From positions 121,070 to 185,069 of the forward strand of contig CADANY010000003.1 of NCBI GenBank assembly GCA_902789395.1: 64,000 bases of DNA, written 5' to 3'. The first letter of the stretch is position 1; each line of letters starts with the position of its first letter. The notes beneath the pieces were generated by a model. It was not told the DNA's origin. It was given only the letters and a program-made list of their open reading frames with translations, and did no database searches. A program made the translations under genes and the position numbers. Source of the stretch: an uncultured Bacteroidia bacterium. GTDB taxonomy: Bacteria; Bacteroidota; Bacteroidia; Bacteroidales; UBA932. Shown piece by piece: positions 43,297 through 52,197 of this stretch.

Positions 43297-45153
43297 ATGA
43301 GAACGAATCGAATTGTTATGATCCTGCTCGCGGGAGCAGCATGGATGATTTCCTCTTGTTCTGTTGAGGAAAAGAATTTTGAGAAGATAGAATTCGGCCA
43401 AGACGAAGTGGCTTTCAGGATTGCGGCAGTACAGACGCGATCTGGTGTGGATGCGGCGCTAGATAATCGGGAGGTCGCGACTACGAAGACGAAGAACGGG
43501 GGACTTCTTGTCCTGACGGAAACGGTAACATCCCTGGATTTCGAACCGGAAAGCGTCGAAACAAGAGGGACGCCGGCTTTCACGGAGAATGTAAAGACGC
43601 TTTATGGGACTTTCAATACCGTTGCCTTGAATGCTCAAGGGACGGCAGCATTCGCGAATAATTCAGATGTCGTCAATGGCGTAGAATACACGAATGAGCA
43701 AGAAAACATTTGGCACTATCGCTATGGTGAAGACATTTGGGAAGGGAAACTCCCTACGTACTTTTTCATGAGAATGCCGGGGTCTATGACCTCGAAAGGA
43801 GTAACTCTCACGGCCGATTCTTATAGCATTAAGGACGGCTCCATCAGTTTCTCCTATACTTCTCCTGAGACAGCGGCCAATCAGCAGGATATTCTGTTCA
43901 CTTCGTACAAGAGAGAAGGAGAGACGAATGGGGAAGATATTGCCTTCTACCATGCTCTGACTGGCGTAAAGTTCGCCAATTTCTTTGAAAACAAAGAATC
44001 TACGACCCAAACAACAACGACGAAAACTGTAATTAAGAGCGTAACGATCAGCGGCTTGAAAAATACGGGTAATTGTACGGTTACTCCGAGTGCCGGTTCG
44101 AGCGCTAGTGCATCCATATGGTCAGGTCAAACCGGTAACGCTACTTTCACTCAATCGTACGATGCTGCTTTTGCCGATTATTCAAAGTCGGGTCTTGACA
44201 CGCTCCTTAACCCCAATGCTGCAAAGCAGAACCTCAACGCCAACGATGGATCCCTGACTTTCTGGTTCATCCCTCAGGATCTCACCAAGCATGAAAAAGT
44301 TGATTCTGTGACTCTCAAGGTTGTTTTCGACATTTATTTAGGTGAGGACAAGACTTTCAAGGACCAAGAACTGACCGTTACACTGAGCGACAAACTGAAT
44401 GACGCTCACAAAGTTTGGCATGCCGGCGAGCTCCATACCTTTACCCTCCGTCCAACAAAGGTCAAAATCGACATCGAGGATAAGATGGATGAAGCAAAAT
44501 TCAAAAAGTCTGATGTCCATATTGAGAACAAAGGCAACGTCTGGGAGTACGTCCGTGTCAATATCATCGGCAACTGGATGGGCCTTGTTTGCGAAGGCGT
44601 TGACGAAAAAGGAGCATTGAAATATCCTGAAGATAACGAGGATAATTATTCAATCGTGACCGGCTATCCTGACGCAGTAATGAGTGGAGATGAATATGTC
44701 AATCACAAATTCGTAAACCCTTGGAACGACAAGGATTTTGACGCAAATGGTAATTACAGGACCGATATCGCTCCTATATTCGTTTCTCCTTATCCTGGTT
44801 ATGGCACATTCGTCGGGCTTCCTCCAATGGGAACATCGACTACACCTGGCACCCTTGCCACTAATCCCAACTGGGTACGTCACGACAAATACTATTATTA
44901 CACTCAACCCATTGGCCCGGGAAGTGCGGTATCAGATGATCTTTTCACAAGTTATACCGTAGGCCCATCCCCGACAATCTATATTGCGGACATGTGGGGA
45001 ACGCGGAGACCTGTAAAGAACGTCCATCTTGAAATGGATCTTGCCGTCCAGGCCATCGAGGCTCCCATGCAGGCAGACGGAGTAACACCGGCCAAGACGT
45101 ATGAAGAGGCTTGGAAGGAGATTCTGGGCGTTAATAATCTTAATGATCTTTAA
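43297..45153 (+). CDS. Cassette 5 fimbrillin-like lipoprotein with TasA/camelysin-like C-terminus
   Basis: 618 residues. Signal peptide ends in AWMISSC. It shares with cassette 2 the VETRGTPAFTENV site, TYFFMRMPGSM, FYHALTGVKFANF, LTFWFIPQDL and a C-terminal region with VHIENKGNVWEYVRVNIIG and HDKYYYYTQPIGPGSAV. The fold signature (N-x-G-N-V then R-V-x-I-x-G-x-W) recalls TasA/camelysin-type proteins. Likely an exported structural subunit acting with the VWA protein encoded next. Confidence 0.73.
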   Translation: MRTNRIVMILLAGAAWMISSCSVEEKNFEKIEFGQDEVAFRIAAVQTRSGVDAALDNREVATTKTKNGGLLVLTETVTSLDFEPESVETRGTPAFTENVKTLYGTFNTVALNAQGTAAFANNSDVVNGVEYTNEQENIWHYRYGEDIWEGKLPTYFFMRMPGSMTSKGVTLTADSYSIKDGSISFSYTSPETAANQQDILFTSYKREGETNGEDIAFYHALTGVKFANFFENKESTTQTTTTKTVIKSVTISGLKNTGNCTVTPSAGSSASASIWSGQTGNATFTQSYDAAFADYSKSGLDTLLNPNAAKQNLNANDGSLTFWFIPQDLTKHEKVDSVTLKVVFDIYLGEDKTFKDQELTVTLSDKLNDAHKVWHAGELHTFTLRPTKVKIDIEDKMDEAKFKKSDVHIENKGNVWEYVRVNIIGNWMGLVCEGVDEKGALKYPEDNEDNYSIVTGYPDAVMSGDEYVNHKFVNPWNDKDFDANGNYRTDIAPIFVSPYPGYGTFVGLPPMGTSTTPGTLATNPNWVRHDKYYYYTQPIGPGSAVSDDLFTSYTVGPSPTIYIADMWGTRRPVKNVHLEMDLAVQAIEAPMQADGVTPAKTYEEAWKEILGVNNLNDL

Positions 45154-45183
45154 TGGACGAGGAAAGTAAATAGCTATTAAACA

Positions 45184-47430
45184 ATGAAATATATCATGAA
45201 AAAAACATTCAAATATTCAATAGCCTTGGCGGCTTTCTTCGCAGCAGCATTGGTTTCCGGGACCTCCTCTTATGCCCAGAACCTTGAAGATGGAACATAT
45301 CTAGAAAAAGACGGTATTGCATACAGAAAGGCCGCAACACACAACCCGGATGGTTCTTACACGATTGACCTTGAGACTTTTGTAACCGGAAAGGTAACAT
45401 ACACGGAAGAAGCTACTCCTTCAGATATTATTCTGGTTTTGGATGTCTCTGGATCAATGAATGAGACTATCAACTCGTATGAGTATAATAAGGCAACTGT
45501 CTCTTCTATTACAGGAGAATCATTGTCCCGAGGTTTTTACGATTATAATAACTCTGAGGCAACTGCTTACTATTATAAGGAAGGCGAAGATGATTATTAT
45601 CAAGTATATATAGGCCATGCTCAAAGCGGCGGTATTTTTAATAGAACTCATTATTTCTTCCTTTACTATACCGTAAATGGCACTCGCAAATACATTAATA
45701 ATGCGGGACAAGTAGTCAATCAGCGACCAACAAATGTTACAAATTCTACTACAAATCTCTTACACTCGAGTGTAACGCTCTATACCCGCACTCAGTCTTC
45801 TTCTACCACAAAGATCGAGGCCTTGAGAAAGGCTGTCAATGCATTCATTGATGCTGTACATGAGAACGATATTAAAGACAAGCACGGTCAGACAAGACCC
45901 ACACCTCTAAACAACCAGATTGCAATTGTTAAGTTCGCTGCTGATCGATATTGCAATGATCGCGGAACAGAGATGGGACAGCCCTATAACTATGATGGAC
46001 AGTATTCTAACATAATAACTCCAGGTAATCATCGGGGAGCAAAAGGGAATAGTAATTATAATTATACAGAAGTGTTAGCAGGATTTACCTCTACAACTAC
46101 AGAAAGTACAACCGATGGTACTGGATATCTTAAGGGGAGGGTAACTGCAATCAATGAAGGTGGCGCTACTGCCGCAAATTTTGGTATGACAAAAGCAAAG
46201 TATCTTCTTGCCTCCTTAGGAGAAGATAGAGCCAATACGGCCAAAACAGTTGTGTTGTTCACGGATGGTGTGCCTGGAACTAGCGGTTGGGATACCGACT
46301 TTGCCAATGAAACTATTAGCGTGGCAAAAGAAATTAAAAATACCTACGGGGCTAATGTCTTTACAGTCGGAGTTTTCAACGATTTAGGAGACGACGAGAC
46401 TAATGTTAATAATTATATGAATTATGTCTCGTCGAACTATCCCTCAGCAGAGTCGATGACAAACCCTGGGACAAAGGATGCAAACGGGGATTTCTACAAG
46501 GACGCCTCCGGTGGAGCCGCTGACCTCAGCGAGATCTTCATAGCCATCGCAGGATCTGCAGCCAGCCAGAACGCAACAATAGGCAATTCATCCATAGTAA
46601 CGGTGGATGTTGTCTCAAGCTCCTTCTCTGTTCCGGCGAATGCTGAAGATGCGGAACTGGAAATCCTCGTGGCAAAATGTAACGGAAAAACGAATATCGG
46701 AGGGAAAGAGTATCTTACTTTTGAAGATCCGATATCTCCAGGGGAAGCCGGTTTTGAGATTACTCCTGTTTTCAAACCCGAAGAGAATACCGTCTCAACT
46801 TCCGGCTTTGATTTCTCGGCTAACTTCTGCGGACCGGACGAATCAACCACTCCTATTAGTTATCGTGGCTACAAACAAATTATTCGTTTCAAGATCAACG
46901 TTAAAGAAGATGCTGTGGGAGGTCCTGCTGTAGCGACAAATGATAAAGAATCCGGTATTTATATCGATGATCCGGATAATCCTGGTCAAAAGAAGCAGAT
47001 TGCTGAGTTTAATCGACCTACAGTAAAGGTCCCGGTCAGCATCTGGATCCAGAAGGTTGGACTTGATGACGAAGACAGCGCTGTTTTCACGATTTATGGC
47101 TCACCCTTTGAGGGCTTTAATACAAGCGATCCGGAATCTAACACCTGGTATAACATCACTAAGATCATCTATAACAAGGATAGTGCGGTAAAGATAACGG
47201 ATGAGCAAGGGAATGAGGTCTGGGTAGTCAAGAAGACCGGCCTTGATCCTGACTTCTACTATAAGATTAAAGAAGATGCTTGGGCATTCGGGTATCAATA
47301 TCAGGATAACGGAATTGTCTACACGGTAGGCGACAATATCAAGAACCCGTTTGTGATCACGAACACTCCGAAGAATACTGTCTTCGACGAGGCTGTCCAC
47401 CGCAATATCTTCAATAAAAAGGATCAATAG
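45184..47430 (+). CDS. Cassette 5 VWA-domain surface protein with CnaB-like C-terminus
   Basis: 748 residues; a second ATG at 45196 (MKKTFKYSIALAAFFAAALV) is the likelier start of the Sec signal peptide. The VWA domain has LVLDVSGSM, the threonine in NEGGATAANFG and LFTDGVPG. A Tyr/Asn-rich insertion of about 110 residues follows the MIDAS strand, absent from cassette 2. The C-terminal domain has WIQKVGLDDEDSAVF, YKIKEDAWAF and FVITNTPKN: the Lys, Glu and Asn positions of CnaB. Probably the tip adhesin of a surface fibre. Confidence 0.78.
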   Translation: MKYIMKKTFKYSIALAAFFAAALVSGTSSYAQNLEDGTYLEKDGIAYRKAATHNPDGSYTIDLETFVTGKVTYTEEATPSDIILVLDVSGSMNETINSYEYNKATVSSITGESLSRGFYDYNNSEATAYYYKEGEDDYYQVYIGHAQSGGIFNRTHYFFLYYTVNGTRKYINNAGQVVNQRPTNVTNSTTNLLHSSVTLYTRTQSSSTTKIEALRKAVNAFIDAVHENDIKDKHGQTRPTPLNNQIAIVKFAADRYCNDRGTEMGQPYNYDGQYSNIITPGNHRGAKGNSNYNYTEVLAGFTSTTTESTTDGTGYLKGRVTAINEGGATAANFGMTKAKYLLASLGEDRANTAKTVVLFTDGVPGTSGWDTDFANETISVAKEIKNTYGANVFTVGVFNDLGDDETNVNNYMNYVSSNYPSAESMTNPGTKDANGDFYKDASGGAADLSEIFIAIAGSAASQNATIGNSSIVTVDVVSSSFSVPANAEDAELEILVAKCNGKTNIGGKEYLTFEDPISPGEAGFEITPVFKPEENTVSTSGFDFSANFCGPDESTTPISYRGYKQIIRFKINVKEDAVGGPAVATNDKESGIYIDDPDNPGQKKQIAEFNRPTVKVPVSIWIQKVGLDDEDSAVFTIYGSPFEGFNTSDPESNTWYNITKIIYNKDSAVKITDEQGNEVWVVKKTGLDPDFYYKIKEDAWAFGYQYQDNGIVYTVGDNIKNPFVITNTPKNTVFDEAVHRNIFNKKDQ

Positions 47431-47458
47431 GGACTACTCTCTCTAATAGATATTATTC

Positions 47459-47493
47459 CCCACCCTTCTGGAAAAAAGAGGGGTGGGTTTTTT
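47459..47493 (+). terminator. Terminator of cassette 5
   Basis: CCCACCCTTCT (47459-47469) pairs with AGAGGGGTGGG (47477-47487, one wobble), followed by TTTTTT. Confidence 0.82.
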
Positions 47494-47562
47494 AATGCAA
47501 CACACAAGTTCTGCTGATAGTAGAAATCTAATTTATCAGAATTCGGAACCCTTAACTAAAAG

Positions 47563-47824
47563 GTAAGCATTCGGTAAAGTACGACTGTTAGTTTGTGTAA
47601 GCGTGGTGTTAACGAAAGATCTTGGCTGGAGGATGTCCTCCGCCGAATCCCTCAATACGAGCAGGGCCAGAAGGACTTCTCGGATCTTCTTCCGGGTAAC
47701 TGGAATGCTCAGACAAACTAACTCCCACCGACATCCAACCAACACAGAAAGAAAACAATCGGCATCAAACTGATACCGGTTGCCATCTCACTTTGACAGG
47801 GGACGTACTTCCTCGTATGCTTAC
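47563..47824 (+). mobile_element. Internally deleted IS66-family element (262 bp, MITE-like)
   Basis: The left end GTAAGCATTCGGTAAAGTAC (from 47563) and the inverse of the right end, GTAAGCATACGAGGAAGTAC (ending 47824), agree at most positions and begin GTAAGC, as IS66 termini do. Directly inside the left end, codons 47584-47721 encode CKRGVNERSWLEDVLRRIPQ and DLLPGNWNAQTN then stop, which is the usual C-terminus of IS66 transposases (GVNPxEWLEDVLxRIP ... LLPxNW). About 90% of the element is gone. An 8-bp target duplication is not evident. The adjacent 47825-48000 holds no gene; GGGAC...GTCCC at 47885-47911 forms another weak hairpin. Confidence 0.7.
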
Positions 47825-47999
47825 ACAAAAGCCTCCTGGGAGCCCCTAACCAAAGGCCTCGCGGGTGCCGCATAATCGTCTAAGGGACAAAAAGTTACAT
47901 CTTTTCGTCCCCCTCGGAACAGGTGGGAGCATAATGCGTATCGTCTTGGCGCAGAGGAACTTAGGCGGCACGGCTTTCCAGGAAGAGGAGGAGCTGCAC

Positions 48000-48029
48000 A
48001 AAAAAGGGACCGGCCGAAAGGCCAGTCCC
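48000..48029 (-). terminator. Terminator of the ribosomal protein operon
   Basis: GGGAC-GGCC stem with a 4-base loop (48006-48029), followed on the minus strand by a T run (A run at 48000-48005). The only non-Watson-Crick pair is C:A on the plus strand but a U:G wobble on the minus strand, so it is built for minus-strand RNA. Confidence 0.85.
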
Positions 48030-48132
48030 TGAGGCAGTATTAAGAGCCCACGTGTCGGGCCCGTGACAGTCGGAAGGAGCCGTCCGGCCGGTCAGGATAC
48101 CGGGACAGGGCCGCTCCGGGACCGTCAACCAA

Positions 48133-48903
48133 TTACTTGGAGCTGCGCTCGCCGCGCTCACCCCTGCCGCGTCCGCCACGACGACCGCCACGGTCGCCGC
48201 CGCGTCCGCCGCTCCGACCGGTACCCTGACCGGCAGCCTGGGCGTTGGCAGCAAATGCGGCATTCGGAGAAAGATCCTGCTTGCCGAATTTCTCACCGTT
48301 GCAGATCCAAACCTTGATACCAAGGGTACCGACCTTCGTATTCGCAACTGCGAGTGCGTAGTCGATGTCTGCACGGAAAGTGTGGAGCGGAGTACGTCCT
48401 TCCTTGAACATCTCGCTGCGGGCCATTTCAGCGCCACCGATACGGCCGCTGATCTGGACCTTGATGCCTTCGGAACCGACTCTCATCGCGGTAGCGATGG
48501 CCATCTTGATGGCGCGCCTGTAGGAAACGCGGCCTTCGATCTGGCGGGCGATGCTGTCTGCGACGATCGTTGCGTCGACTTCCGGACGCTTGACCTCGAA
48601 GATGTTGATCTGGACGTCTTTCTTCGTAACCTTCTTGAGCTCTTCTTTCAGACGGTCAACTTCCTGGCCGCCCTTTCCGATGATGACACCCGGACGGGCC
48701 GCGTGGATCGTAACGGTGATGAGCTTAAGGGTACGCTCGATAATGATTCTGGAAAGGCTGGCCTTTGCCAGACGGTTCTGGAGATACTTGCGGATTTCGT
48801 AGTCCTCGGCGATCTTCTCCGGATAGTTACCACCACACCAGTTAGAGTCCCAACCACGGGTGATACCGATTCTGTTGCTGATAGGATTTGTTTTCTGTCC
48901 CAT
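48133..48903 (-). CDS. rpsC: 30S ribosomal protein S3
   Basis: 256 residues. The KH domain has [19 protein letters not shown], and the C-terminal domain GCxVxxSGR-type sequence is present ([20 protein letters not shown]). The tail beyond about residue 215 is an Arg-Gly-rich extension ([17 protein letters not shown]), as in other Bacteroidetes S3. It is the last gene of the operon here, before a terminator; normally rplP and rpmC would follow. Confidence 0.97.
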   Translation of the reverse strand: MGQKTNPISNRIGITRGWDSNWCGGNYPEKIAEDYEIRKYLQNRLAKASLSRIIIERTLKLITVTIHAARPGVIIGKGGQEVDRLKEELKKVTKKDVQINIFEVKRPEVDATIVADSIARQIEGRVSYRRAIKMAIATAMRVGSEGIKVQISGRIGGAEMARSEMFKEGRTPLHTFRADIDYALAVANTKVGTLGIKVWICNGEKFGKQDLSPNAAFAANAQAAGQGTGRSGGRGGDRGGRRGGRGRGERGERSSK

Positions 48904-48906
48904 GAT

Positions 48907-49323
48907 TTATTCCTCCACTGCAGGTTTCTTAACATCGAGGACAACGGTAACGTGATTGGAACGCTTGCGGATACGTCCGGCACGGCCCTGCGGGCAAGGA
49001 CGGATACGCTTGAGGGTGCGTCCCTCTCCGACCATGATGGTCTTCACGATTACATTGCCATTATCAAGTTCGGATGCCTTATCCGGATTCTTGGCTTCCC
49101 AGTTGGCGATAGCGCTACGGAGAAGTTTCTCCAGACGGATCGATGCCTCTCTCTTCGAGAATTTGAGAAGATCGAGGGCATGGTTGACTTCCTGACCCCG
49201 GACGGTGTCAGCGACAAGGCGCATCTTCCGCGGAGAAGTAGGAACGTCGTTGAGCTTTGCTATAGCGGTCTGCTTCTTGGCCTCTTTCAGCCTCTCAGCC
49301 ATAAGTCTTTTTCTCTTTCCCAT
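48907..49323 (-). CDS. rplV: 50S ribosomal protein L22
   Basis: 138 residues. L22 lines the exit tunnel. Seen are [20 protein letters not shown] near the start and the C-terminal [20 protein letters not shown] loop and HVTVVLD strand. It lies 3 bp before rpsC. Confidence 0.97.
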   Translation of the reverse strand: MGKRKRLMAERLKEAKKQTAIAKLNDVPTSPRKMRLVADTVRGQEVNHALDLLKFSKREASIRLEKLLRSAIANWEAKNPDKASELDNGNVIVKTIMVGEGRTLKRIRPCPQGRAGRIRKRSNHVTVVLDVKKPAVEE

Positions 49324-49342
49324 AATGTCAATCTTTTAAACA

Positions 49343-49615
49343 TTATTTCTTATTGTTGCCTGAGTGGCCTCTGAAAGTTCTGGTAGGCGCGAATTCACCG
49401 AGCTTGTGACCAACCATGTTCTCAGTTACATAAACCGGAATGAACTTGTTTCCATTATGAACTGCGATAGTATGGCCGACAAAGTCAGGGGAAATCATGC
49501 TGGCACGTGACCAAGTCTTGACAACCTCTTTCTTCTTGCTACCATCATTCATAGCAAGAATTCTGTTCTCCAGGGCTTCCTGGATGTACGGTCCTTTTTT
49601 AAGTGAACGACTCAT
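49343..49615 (-). CDS. rpsS: 30S ribosomal protein S19
   Basis: 90 residues: [12 protein letters not shown] at the start, [20 protein letters not shown] and [15 protein letters not shown], all classic S19 motifs. Middle of the rplB-rpsS-rplV-rpsC run. Confidence 0.97.
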   Translation of the reverse strand: MSRSLKKGPYIQEALENRILAMNDGSKKKEVVKTWSRASMISPDFVGHTIAVHNGNKFIPVYVTENMVGHKLGEFAPTRTFRGHSGNNKK

Positions 49616-49635
49616 AATTTCTCAGTATTATTCCG

Positions 49636-50460
49636 TTATTTCTTTCTTCTTTCAATGATGAACTTGTTGGAAACGGCCTTCGGATTACGCGTCTTCTTAC
49701 CCTTTGCAGGGAGACCCTTACGGGAACGCGGGTGACCACCTGAGGCACGTCCTTCACCACCACCCATCGGGTGATCGTGCGGGTTCATGACAACACCACG
49801 GTTGTGCGGACGGCGACCGAGCCAGCGGCTGCGACCGGCCTTTCCGGACGACTCGAGGTTGTGATCCGGGTTGGAAACGGTTCCGACGGTAGCGCGGCAG
49901 GTAACCGGGACCATACGGGTCTCGCCCGAAGGGAGACGGAGGATGGCGTAGTTGCCTTCACGGGCGGCCAGCTGGGCGAACGTACCGGCAGAGCGTGCCA
50001 TAGCGGCACCCTGACCCGGACGAAGCTCGATAGCGTGGACGAGCGTACCGACAGGAATTGCACTGAGAGGGAGGGTGTTACCGAGCTCCGGAGCGGCAGA
50101 GGCACCGGATTCGATCACCTGACCGACCTTGAGTCCGTTCGGAGCGAGGATATACCTCTTCTCGCCGTCTGCATACTCGACGAGGGCGATACGGGCGCTG
50201 CGGTTCGGGTCGTATTCGATAGTGAGGACCGTAGCCTGGATTCCATCCTTGTTGCGGAGGAAGTCAATGATACGGTACATTCTCTTGTGGCCGCCGCCGA
50301 TATAGCGGACAGTCATCTGACCGGTGTTGTTACGACCGCCGGTAGATTTGAGAGGAGCAAGAAGCTTCTTGTACGGTTTCTTAGCAGTAATCTCATCGAA
50401 TGAGCTGATGGCCTTGTTTCTCTGGCCAGGAGTCACCGGTTTGTATTTCTTGATTGCCAT
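49636..50460 (-). CDS. rplB: 50S ribosomal protein L2
   Basis: 274 residues, full length. Motifs include [20 protein letters not shown] and the highly conserved [20 protein letters not shown] near the peptidyl transferase centre. Confidence 0.98.
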   Translation of the reverse strand: MAIKKYKPVTPGQRNKAISSFDEITAKKPYKKLLAPLKSTGGRNNTGQMTVRYIGGGHKRMYRIIDFLRNKDGIQATVLTIEYDPNRSARIALVEYADGEKRYILAPNGLKVGQVIESGASAAPELGNTLPLSAIPVGTLVHAIELRPGQGAAMARSAGTFAQLAAREGNYAILRLPSGETRMVPVTCRATVGTVSNPDHNLESSGKAGRSRWLGRRPHNRGVVMNPHDHPMGGGEGRASGGHPRSRKGLPAKGKKTRNPKAVSNKFIIERRKK

Positions 50461-50474
50461 AATGCTTCCTCCTC

Positions 50475-50765
50475 TTAGATATTAGCGTAGAAATCGATCT
50501 TGTCATCACCGGCAAGGGTAATGAAAGCCTTCTTGAAGTGATTGGTGCGGCCTTTGAGAAGTCCCGACTTGGTATAGCGGGATTTGCGCTTGCCGTGGTA
50601 GTTGGCCGTATTGACATCGGCGACGGTAACATTGTACATCTGCTCGATAGCGGCCTTGATCTGGAGCTTGTTCGCTCTACGGTCTACGATGAAACCGTAA
50701 CGGTTCAACTTTTCGCCCTGAGCCGTCATTTTCTCTGTTACGATTGGCTTAATTAAAATTCCCAT
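50475..50765 (-). CDS. rplW: 50S ribosomal protein L23
   Basis: 96 residues, [19 protein letters not shown] at the start, [20 protein letters not shown] in the middle. L23 sits at the tunnel exit and binds trigger factor and SRP. Confidence 0.96.
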   Translation of the reverse strand: MGILIKPIVTEKMTAQGEKLNRYGFIVDRRANKLQIKAAIEQMYNVTVADVNTANYHGKRKSRYTKSGLLKGRTNHFKKAFITLAGDDKIDFYANI

Positions 50766-50779
50766 TTTCGCGTTCTCCT

Positions 50780-51406
50780 TTATTTAACCCTTTCAGCGAG
50801 AATGTCCTGTACACCGTCGAAGAGAACGAGGCTATGCGCGTTCATGATGGTGTAAGTGTTGATTTCGTCAACAGTGATGACCTTCACCTCAGGAAGATTG
50901 CGTGATGAAAGAAAGATGTTGTCCGAGTTGGCAGGGAGAACGAAAAGAACCTTGCGGTCACCGGCCTTGATGGCGGAGAGGATGTTCTTGAACTCCTTCG
51001 TCTTCGGAGCGTCCATGGCGAACGGCTCAACGAGGGTGATTTTGCCTTCCTGTGCCTTGTAGGACAGAGCGGACAGACGGGCAAGCTGCTTGACTTTCTT
51101 GTTCAGCTTGGTAGTATATGTACGCGGTTTCGGGCCGAATACGCGGCCACCGCCTACGAAAATGTTCGCCTTGAGGGAACCGTGACGTGCACCGCCGCCG
51201 CCCTTCTGGCGTCCGAGTTTCTTGGTAGAATAAGCGACCTCGCTTCTGTCCTTCGTCTTGGAAGTTCCCTGACGCTGGTTGGCGAGATACTGAATGACAT
51301 CGAGATAGATGGCGTGGTCATTCGGCTCGATTCCGAAGACCTTCTCATCGAGGACAACCTTCTTTCCGGATTCGGTTCCGTCGATCTTATATACTGACAA
51401 TTCCAT
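50780..51406 (-). CDS. rplD: 50S ribosomal protein L4
   Basis: 208 residues. Motifs are QRQGTSKTKDRSEV, KKLGRQKGGGGARHGS and FGPKPRTYTTKLNKKVKQLA. In many bacteria L4 regulates its own operon; whether that holds here is unknown. Confidence 0.97.
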   Translation of the reverse strand: MELSVYKIDGTESGKKVVLDEKVFGIEPNDHAIYLDVIQYLANQRQGTSKTKDRSEVAYSTKKLGRQKGGGGARHGSLKANIFVGGGRVFGPKPRTYTTKLNKKVKQLARLSALSYKAQEGKITLVEPFAMDAPKTKEFKNILSAIKAGDRKVLFVLPANSDNIFLSSRNLPEVKVITVDEINTYTIMNAHSLVLFDGVQDILAERVK

Positions 51407-51409
51407 AAA

Positions 51410-52036
51410 TTAAGCCTCCAGAATTAAGTAAGAACCCTTGGCTCCCGGAACGGAGCCCTTGATAACGAGAAGATTGTTCTCCGGGATGACCTTGAGGACC
51501 TCGAGGTTGAAAACCTTCACACGCTCGTTGCCCATATGGCCAGCCATACGCATTCCGGGAAGAACGCGGGACGGCCAGGAAGATGCACCCATAGAACCAG
51601 GGTGACGGAGACGGTTGTGCTGACCGTGGGTCTTGCCGCCTACGCCTGCGAAGCCATGACGCTTCACGACGCCCTGGAAACCTTTACCTTTAGAAGTACC
51701 GACAACATCCACGAACTTGACATCTTCGGTAAAGATGTCGGCGATCGTAAGGGTGTCGCCCAGTTTCAGCTCTCCCGCGAAGTCCGCCTCAAATTCGACG
51801 AGCTTCCGCTTGGGAGTGGTTCCTGCCTTTTCGAAATGGCCCTTCAGAGCCGCGCTGGTGTGTTTCTCTTTCTTTTCGTCATAGGCAAGCTGCACGGCGG
51901 CATAACCATCTTTCTCTACCGTACGAACCTGCGTGACAACACATGGACCAGCCTCAACGACGGTGCATGGAATATTTTTTCCATCAGCACCGAAGACGGA
52001 AATCATTCCGACTTTCTTTCCAATTAATCCAGGCAT
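51410..52036 (-). CDS. rplC: 50S ribosomal protein L3
   Basis: 208 residues. It starts [16 protein letters not shown], and [18 protein letters not shown] and [20 protein letters not shown] sequence ([19 protein letters not shown]) are typical. It is the first gene of this operon, directly behind a strong promoter; rpsJ (S10), its usual upstream neighbour, is absent. Confidence 0.97.
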   Translation of the reverse strand: MPGLIGKKVGMISVFGADGKNIPCTVVEAGPCVVTQVRTVEKDGYAAVQLAYDEKKEKHTSAALKGHFEKAGTTPKRKLVEFEADFAGELKLGDTLTIADIFTEDVKFVDVVGTSKGKGFQGVVKRHGFAGVGGKTHGQHNRLRHPGSMGASSWPSRVLPGMRMAGHMGNERVKVFNLEVLKVIPENNLLVIKGSVPGAKGSYLILEA

Positions 52037-52076
52037 TGGTTTGCTAATTGTTTGTTAATTAATACTTTAAATACTC

Positions 52077-52126
52077 CCGCATACTTTTGCGGACCGCAAA
52101 GGTACGAATAATTTTCTGATTTTCAA
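52077..52126 (-). promoter_or_regulatory. Promoter of the rplC operon with a hairpin at the transcript start
   Basis: On the minus strand TTG (52126-52124) and TACCTTTG (52104-52097), spaced by 19 bp, are a full Bacteroides-type promoter. Four bases later comes CCGCA-AAAGTA-TGCGG (52092-52077), an inverted repeat near the expected 5' end of the mRNA. It might be a regulatory hairpin. Confidence 0.75.
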
Positions 52127-52182
52127 GCACTTTTCAACACTTTTTTCAACACGTGAATCTTCTAAATCTCCCAAATTGTAAC

Positions 52183-52190
52183 TATCTTTG
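52183..52190 (+). promoter_or_regulatory. -7 promoter box of cdaA
   Basis: TATCTTTG lies 7 bp before the ATG at 52198, so the mRNA may begin at or very near the start codon. The box decides the start: an upstream ATG at 52153 would precede the promoter. Confidence 0.7.
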
Positions 52191-52197
52191 CACCCGT

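Noticed and set aside
47563..47824. Eight-base target duplication of the IS66 derivative
   Set aside because: The flanks ACTAAAAG and ACAAAAGC are similar but not identical in register, so a duplication cannot be claimed.
47961..48437. 158-codon minus-strand frame over the end of rpsC
   Set aside because: Same strand but another frame than rpsC, which is well supported; Ala-rich shadow.
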